Shown piece after piece: positions 6,795 through 9,489 of a stretch of 9,489 nucleotides of DNA. Location: assembly GCA_050010115.1 (NCBI GenBank), contig JBEKLQ010000136.1:1-9489 (forward strand), given 5' to 3'. Each line of letters starts with the position of its first letter. Positions within the stretch are counted from its first letter, which is position 1. Source of the DNA: JAKACA01 sp050010115. GTDB lineage: Bacteria > Actinomycetota > Acidimicrobiia > Acidimicrobiales > Bog-793. The position numbers and the translations under genes are program-made. The notes under the pieces are model-generated. The model did not search any database. It was given only the letters and a program-made list of their open reading frames with translations, and was not told the origin of the DNA.

Positions 6795-7011
6795 GGTCCC
6801 CTGTTACCGCCACCTCGTCCTGAGCCGTCGGAAGCAGGCAGCGATCGATGCTCTCCGGCAAGCCGGACCTGGCAACGACTATTCGCAGCGCGCCGCAGTA
6901 GTGACCGCGTCGCCACCTTGACCAGGAACGATAGCGAAGTTGGGCCGCCCTGAACGGCCAGGTGCCCATCATCGTCGACGCTAAGACGCTCGGACCGGAA
7001 CGACTGAACAC
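6795..7011. other. Gene-free stretch between convergent genes
   Basis: No frame here looks like a real gene; the long open frames on both strands are ordinary for GC-rich DNA. Two short hairpins occur: TCCGGC-AA-GCCGGA at 6854-6867 and GGCCG-CCCTGAA-CGGCC at 6943-6959. Either could slow polymerase arriving from one or both sides, but neither has a T-run, so they are not convincing intrinsic terminators. Confidence 0.4.
6854..6867. terminator. Weak hairpin after the relaxase gene
   Basis: TCCGGCAAGCCGGA is a perfect inverted repeat (5-6 bp stem, tiny loop) 60 bp past the relaxase stop. It lies between convergent transcription units, where a terminator is expected. It lacks a T-tract, so intrinsic termination is doubtful. 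Confidence 0.2.
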
Positions 7012-7166
7012 CCCGTAGAGATAGGTGCCGAGGCCCCGCTCGAGCTCGTTGATGAATGCGTGCACCCCTTGTCCGGTGCGCCCCAGTCGATGTCGCCGTT
7101 CTCGTCCGCTGTGTTGCCGTCGAGCAACATGAACGCGGGGTACACCAACTTCGCGGTGGCAGTCAC
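7012..7166 (-). pseudogene. Frameshifted, truncated dihydrofolate-reductase-family (RibD_C type) remnant
   Basis: From a possible GTG start at 7166 the minus strand reads VTATAKLVYPAFMLLDG, NTADENGDIDW and GAPDKG. The frame then changes by one base at a G-run (7065-7068), and the other frame continues GVHAFINELERGLGTYLYG to 7012. Joined, this matches the N-terminus I know from the bacterial family often annotated dihydrofolate reductase family protein or RibD C-terminal domain protein, where DW.APDE.VHAF.NDLER..GTYLYGRRMYE is typical. After YLYG the match stops abruptly: VFSRSGPSVL replaces RRMYE. About 50 of the roughly 190 residues expected remain, so no enzyme can be made. One G lost from a G5 run would explain the shift. 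The fragment starts 44 bp after the permease stop and has no ribosome site. It is probably a decayed neighbour of the transporter operon, cut at or near 7011. Confidence 0.7.
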
Positions 7167-7210
7167 CAAGGTCGGACTGTAGCGATCGTGGGCCGCGTGT
7201 ACGAGGACCG

Positions 7211-7975
7211 CTATGAGTTGCGGAACTGGAGCGCACAGCCGCCGATCAGGAGCGCGCCGGCGCTCCAGGCGGCGAGCACGCCGAGGCCTGCCCATGGGCT
7301 GATCGGGAGTGAGCTCAGGCCGGTCGTCGACTGGATGGACATGCCTGCGGTCATCGGTCCGATCTGCTCGAGGTGGCGGTGCCACGACCCCTGGACCGTC
7401 GCCGCGAGGATCGGAACGAGGTAGAGCAGGGCAAGGACCACCCCGATCGACGCCGCCGTGTCCCGGATCGCAGTGGCGATGCCAAGGGCGAGCAGGGCGA
7501 TGAGCACGAGGTAGATCACGGAGCCGACCGCGGCACGCACCGTTGGTCCGTTGCCGAGCGAGATGAGGGTGTACCCATTCCCGAGGCCGGCGTGGGAGAG
7601 GAGCAGGCGGCCGGCGAGCACGCTCCCGGCGACGCCGAGCGCGCTCGCCACCGTGCAGAGGACGATGAGGTTCGTTGCCTTCGCCGCCAGCATCATCGGG
7701 CGGCGGGGTACGGCAGCGAGGGTGGTGCGGATCATCCGGGTGCCGTACTCCTCCGAGATGACAACAACGCCGAGCACGGCGACGATCGCCTGGCCGAGGT
7801 CGACGCCGATGAGGCTGAGCTTGGTCGGGTCCCCCAGGGACTGGCCGAAGGTGTGGACGGTGCCCGTGACGAGCGCGCTGAGCCCGGCGGTGAGCACGAC
7901 AGTTGGCAGCAGGATCCAGGCGGTACTGGGTGAGGTGCGGAGCTTCGTCCATTCCGCCCTGAGCGCATCGGTCAT
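7211..7975 (-). CDS. ABC-2-type transporter permease subunit
   Basis: 254 aa from the ATG at 7975. A longer open frame exists upstream, but this ATG overlaps the preceding stop (ATGA, 7972-7975) and has a strong GGAGG five bases before it. The N-terminus MTDALRAEWTKLRTSPSTAW is the cytoplasmic amphipathic start seen in many actinobacterial ABC-2 permeases. Six hydrophobic segments are visible at about residues 18-38, 58-75, 98-122, 148-170, 176-193 and 228-248. The conserved cytoplasmic loop EEYGTRMIRTTLAAVPRR (76-93) follows segment two, as in its upstream partner. It probably forms a heterodimer in the membrane with the product of the gene upstream, powered by an ATPase encoded beyond the right edge. 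Substrate unknown; drugs, peptides or lipids are typical of the family. The C-terminus (ALQFRNS) differs from the RRRDA end of its partner. Confidence 0.88.
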   Translation of the reverse strand: MTDALRAEWTKLRTSPSTAWILLPTVVLTAGLSALVTGTVHTFGQSLGDPTKLSLIGVDLGQAIVAVLGVVVISEEYGTRMIRTTLAAVPRRPMMLAAKATNLIVLCTVASALGVAGSVLAGRLLLSHAGLGNGYTLISLGNGPTVRAAVGSVIYLVLIALLALGIATAIRDTAASIGVVLALLYLVPILAATVQGSWHRHLEQIGPMTAGMSIQSTTGLSSLPISPWAGLGVLAAWSAGALLIGGCALQFRNS

Positions 7976-9489
7976 GCGTCCCTCCGGCGCAGCACCATCG
8001 CCGCTGCGCCGAGCGCGAGGAGGGCGTAGCAGCACGGCACGATCAGCGAGACCCAGGCGCTGAGCGGGTAATAGCCGTTCTGGACGGTGTAGGGGTAGCT
8101 GACGAGCGGCGACGACGGGACAGAGTCGAGAATCGAGAAACCTGCGGCCGGCGTCAGCCGATAGATCCACTCGCCGACCGAGCCGGTCAGTGTGGCGCCG
8201 AGGATGGTCGGGACGACGAACAGGGTGATCCCGGCGACGACCGCACCGGAGCTGCGCCGGAGGATCGTGGCGAGGCCGAGCACGGCAACGGCCGCGAGCG
8301 CGACGAGGACCGTTGACCCGAACACCTCGCGTGCCACGGTGAGTGCTCCGGCCGGGAAGAGGTAGTTCCCGTTGCTGATCAAAAGGTGCCGGCCGATCGG
8401 GATGGAGATGGCGGCCGCCACCGATTCGGTCAGAAACGCCACGGCGAAGATGACGATCGCCTTGGCACAGAGGACTCGACCACGGTTCGGCATGGCCGTG
8501 AACGTCGTGCGGATGAGCCGACGTCGGTACTCGGCTGTGACGAACATCGTCGCGATCACGATGAGGACGATGAGCCCCACGAGGATGCCGATGATCGCCT
8601 GACCCGTAGCCGGATTCTGGGCGATCATGCCGGCCAGCACGCCGGAGGCGATGTCGCCGGTGCCGGCGATCAGGAAAGTGCCACCGATGTGGCGGGCGCT
8701 CCCGAAGCCGAGCGTCGGGTAGAAGTTGTTGCCGCCGCCGACGCTCGTCTGCTGCCAGGTCGTCGTGGTCGTGCGGCCCTTTACGGTCACATGGTTGAAG
8801 CGAGCGATCGCCTGCGTGGTGTTGCCCTGGCTCGACAGGGAATAGGTGACGGGTGAGGTGACGAACAGACCGATGTCAATCGTGTTCGGCAGCCCTGTGA
8901 TGGCGGTCGACCCGATCTCGTCCCACGACGATCCGTTGCTCGAGTCGTAGGCGGTGAGGGCGTCGCCGTGGCGCGCGAGCCGAAGCCAGCGCGGATCGCT
9001 TGGCGAGAGGGTACCCGGCGTGCCGGCAATGTCGTGGGAGTAGTCGTACTGGAACCGGACGCCGTGGTCACCGGTCGCCATCACGGCCGCGTACGATGAG
9101 CCGGGTCTCGTGCTGGAGGTCACGATAACGCCGGCCTTCGCCCACCCTGCGAGACCGGGCCGTTCCGGAGCGTTCGGCGAGGCCCGGTTCATGTTCTCCT
9201 CCGCGATGAAGCCGGCGAGCGAGGTTACCCGCGCCGTGATCTCGCCGTTGCCGTCGAGCGACTGGTGGACGAGCTCGTACGTGTCGGCGACGACCTGTCC
9301 GCCAGGGCCGACCGGTACCGCCGGATGACCCACGGAACAGACGACATGGGTAGGCCCCGACCCGGAACAGGTTCCGCTGTGAGAGCCGTTCGCCGACGCG
9401 ATCGAGAGGAGCGTGCCGAGCACGGCGACGACGCCCAGGCCGATGACCCAGCCGCGGACGGTGCGGAGTTTCGTCCACTCGGCGCGTAG
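7972..9489 (-). CDS. ABC-2-type permease with large extracytoplasmic beta-sandwich domain; 5' end cut by window edge
   Basis: The frame is open from the right edge (9489) to a stop at 7972, giving 505 visible residues. It begins LRAEWTKLRTVRGWVIG, the family's N-terminus, so only a few codons are missing; the GTG at 9423 is internal. Segment one is at about 14-31. A long outside loop follows (about 32-290) with Cys41 and Cys51 and, at about 67-238, a DUF1349/LamG-like concanavalin-type sandwich: DGNGEITARVTSL, WAKAGVIVTSS, GVRFQYDY, PRWLRLARHGDALTAYDS, IGLFVTSP and ARFNHVTVKG. Further membrane segments lie at about 297-317, 341-365, 392-408, 415-431 and 478-499. The loop TAEYRRRLIRTTFTAMPNR (318-336) parallels that of the next permease. 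The stop overlaps that gene's ATG (ATGA). I recall the same architecture in Streptomyces permeases, so it is not new, but the ligand of the outer domain is, to my knowledge, undefined. Confidence 0.88.
   Translation of the reverse strand, partial: LRAEWTKLRTVRGWVIGLGVVAVLGTLLSIASANGSHSGTCSGSGPTHVVCSVGHPAVPVGPGGQVVADTYELVHQSLDGNGEITARVTSLAGFIAEENMNRASPNAPERPGLAGWAKAGVIVTSSTRPGSSYAAVMATGDHGVRFQYDYSHDIAGTPGTLSPSDPRWLRLARHGDALTAYDSSNGSSWDEIGSTAITGLPNTIDIGLFVTSPVTYSLSSQGNTTQAIARFNHVTVKGRTTTTTWQQTSVGGGNNFYPTLGFGSARHIGGTFLIAGTGDIASGVLAGMIAQNPATGQAIIGILVGLIVLIVIATMFVTAEYRRRLIRTTFTAMPNRGRVLCAKAIVIFAVAFLTESVAAAISIPIGRHLLISNGNYLFPAGALTVAREVFGSTVLVALAAVAVLGLATILRRSSGAVVAGITLFVVPTILGATLTGSVGEWIYRLTPAAGFSILDSVPSSPLVSYPYTVQNGYYPLSAWVSLIVPCCYALLALGAAAMVLRRRDA

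Noticed and set aside
6640..6921. Plus-strand 93-codon frame overlapping the relaxase end (…RRKQAAIDALRQAG…).
   Set aside because: Two thirds are out of frame inside the relaxase, and the short helical-looking tail alone, without a start or ribosome site, is not enough.
6682..7236. Minus-strand 184-codon open frame taken as one intact gene.
   Set aside because: Only about 18 residues (VHAFINELER...TYLYG) match a family; the front is the wrong frame and the rest is antisense to the relaxase end or unrecognisable. It is part of a broken gene.
1..9489. CRISPR array, IS element or phage module.
   Set aside because: No regularly spaced repeats, transposase motifs, terminal inverted repeats or phage structural genes were seen on either strand.

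Overview
The window comes from a GC-rich bacterium, most likely an actinobacterium. The signs are GC-rich codon third positions, frequent GTG starts, 4-bp stop/start overlaps, and proteins of actinobacterial type: paired ABC-2 permeases that open LRAEWTKLRT, and a MobF relaxase-helicase. The lipoprotein style (signal peptide, Cys, short Pro/Thr linker, SGWVPV motif) recalls Acidimicrobiia-like genomes, but I cannot fix the taxon from the sequence.

Left block (1-2435, minus strand). Two paralogous predicted lipoproteins are joined by a GTGA overlap. The downstream copy starts at GTG and runs off the left edge. Each protein also carries an internal repeat of its SGW motif. Upstream of them lies a start-less coding remnant (2220-2435) and a 12-bp perfect palindrome.

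Middle block (2461-6794). This looks like the core or remnant of a mobile element. It holds a VapBC-type toxin-antitoxin pair (minus), a small excisionase-like HTH protein (minus), a divergent intergenic region of about 310 bp, and a 1030-aa MobF-type relaxase-helicase (plus). The intergenic region is AT-richer than its surroundings and strongly C-skewed on the plus strand. It contains a run of TCCAC repeats, an extended -10 promoter and a GGTGTGGTG 9-mer that matches, from memory, the F-plasmid nic core. It is the natural place to look for an oriT. No integrase, coupling protein or type IV secretion gene is visible, so the piece is at most mobilizable within this window.

Right block (6795-9489). 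After the relaxase comes a 416-bp gap without an intact gene. It contains a frameshifted, truncated dihydrofolate-reductase-family (RibD C-terminal type) remnant. On the minus strand follow two overlapping ABC-2-type permease genes. The upstream one is cut by the right edge and carries a large extracytoplasmic beta-sandwich (DUF1349/LamG-like) insertion. Its ATPase is expected just outside the window.

No tRNA, rRNA, CRISPR array or IS transposase was seen. I see no wholly new system. The best leads are the candidate oriT/operator region between the HTH gene and the relaxase, and the gene remnants on both sides of the element.
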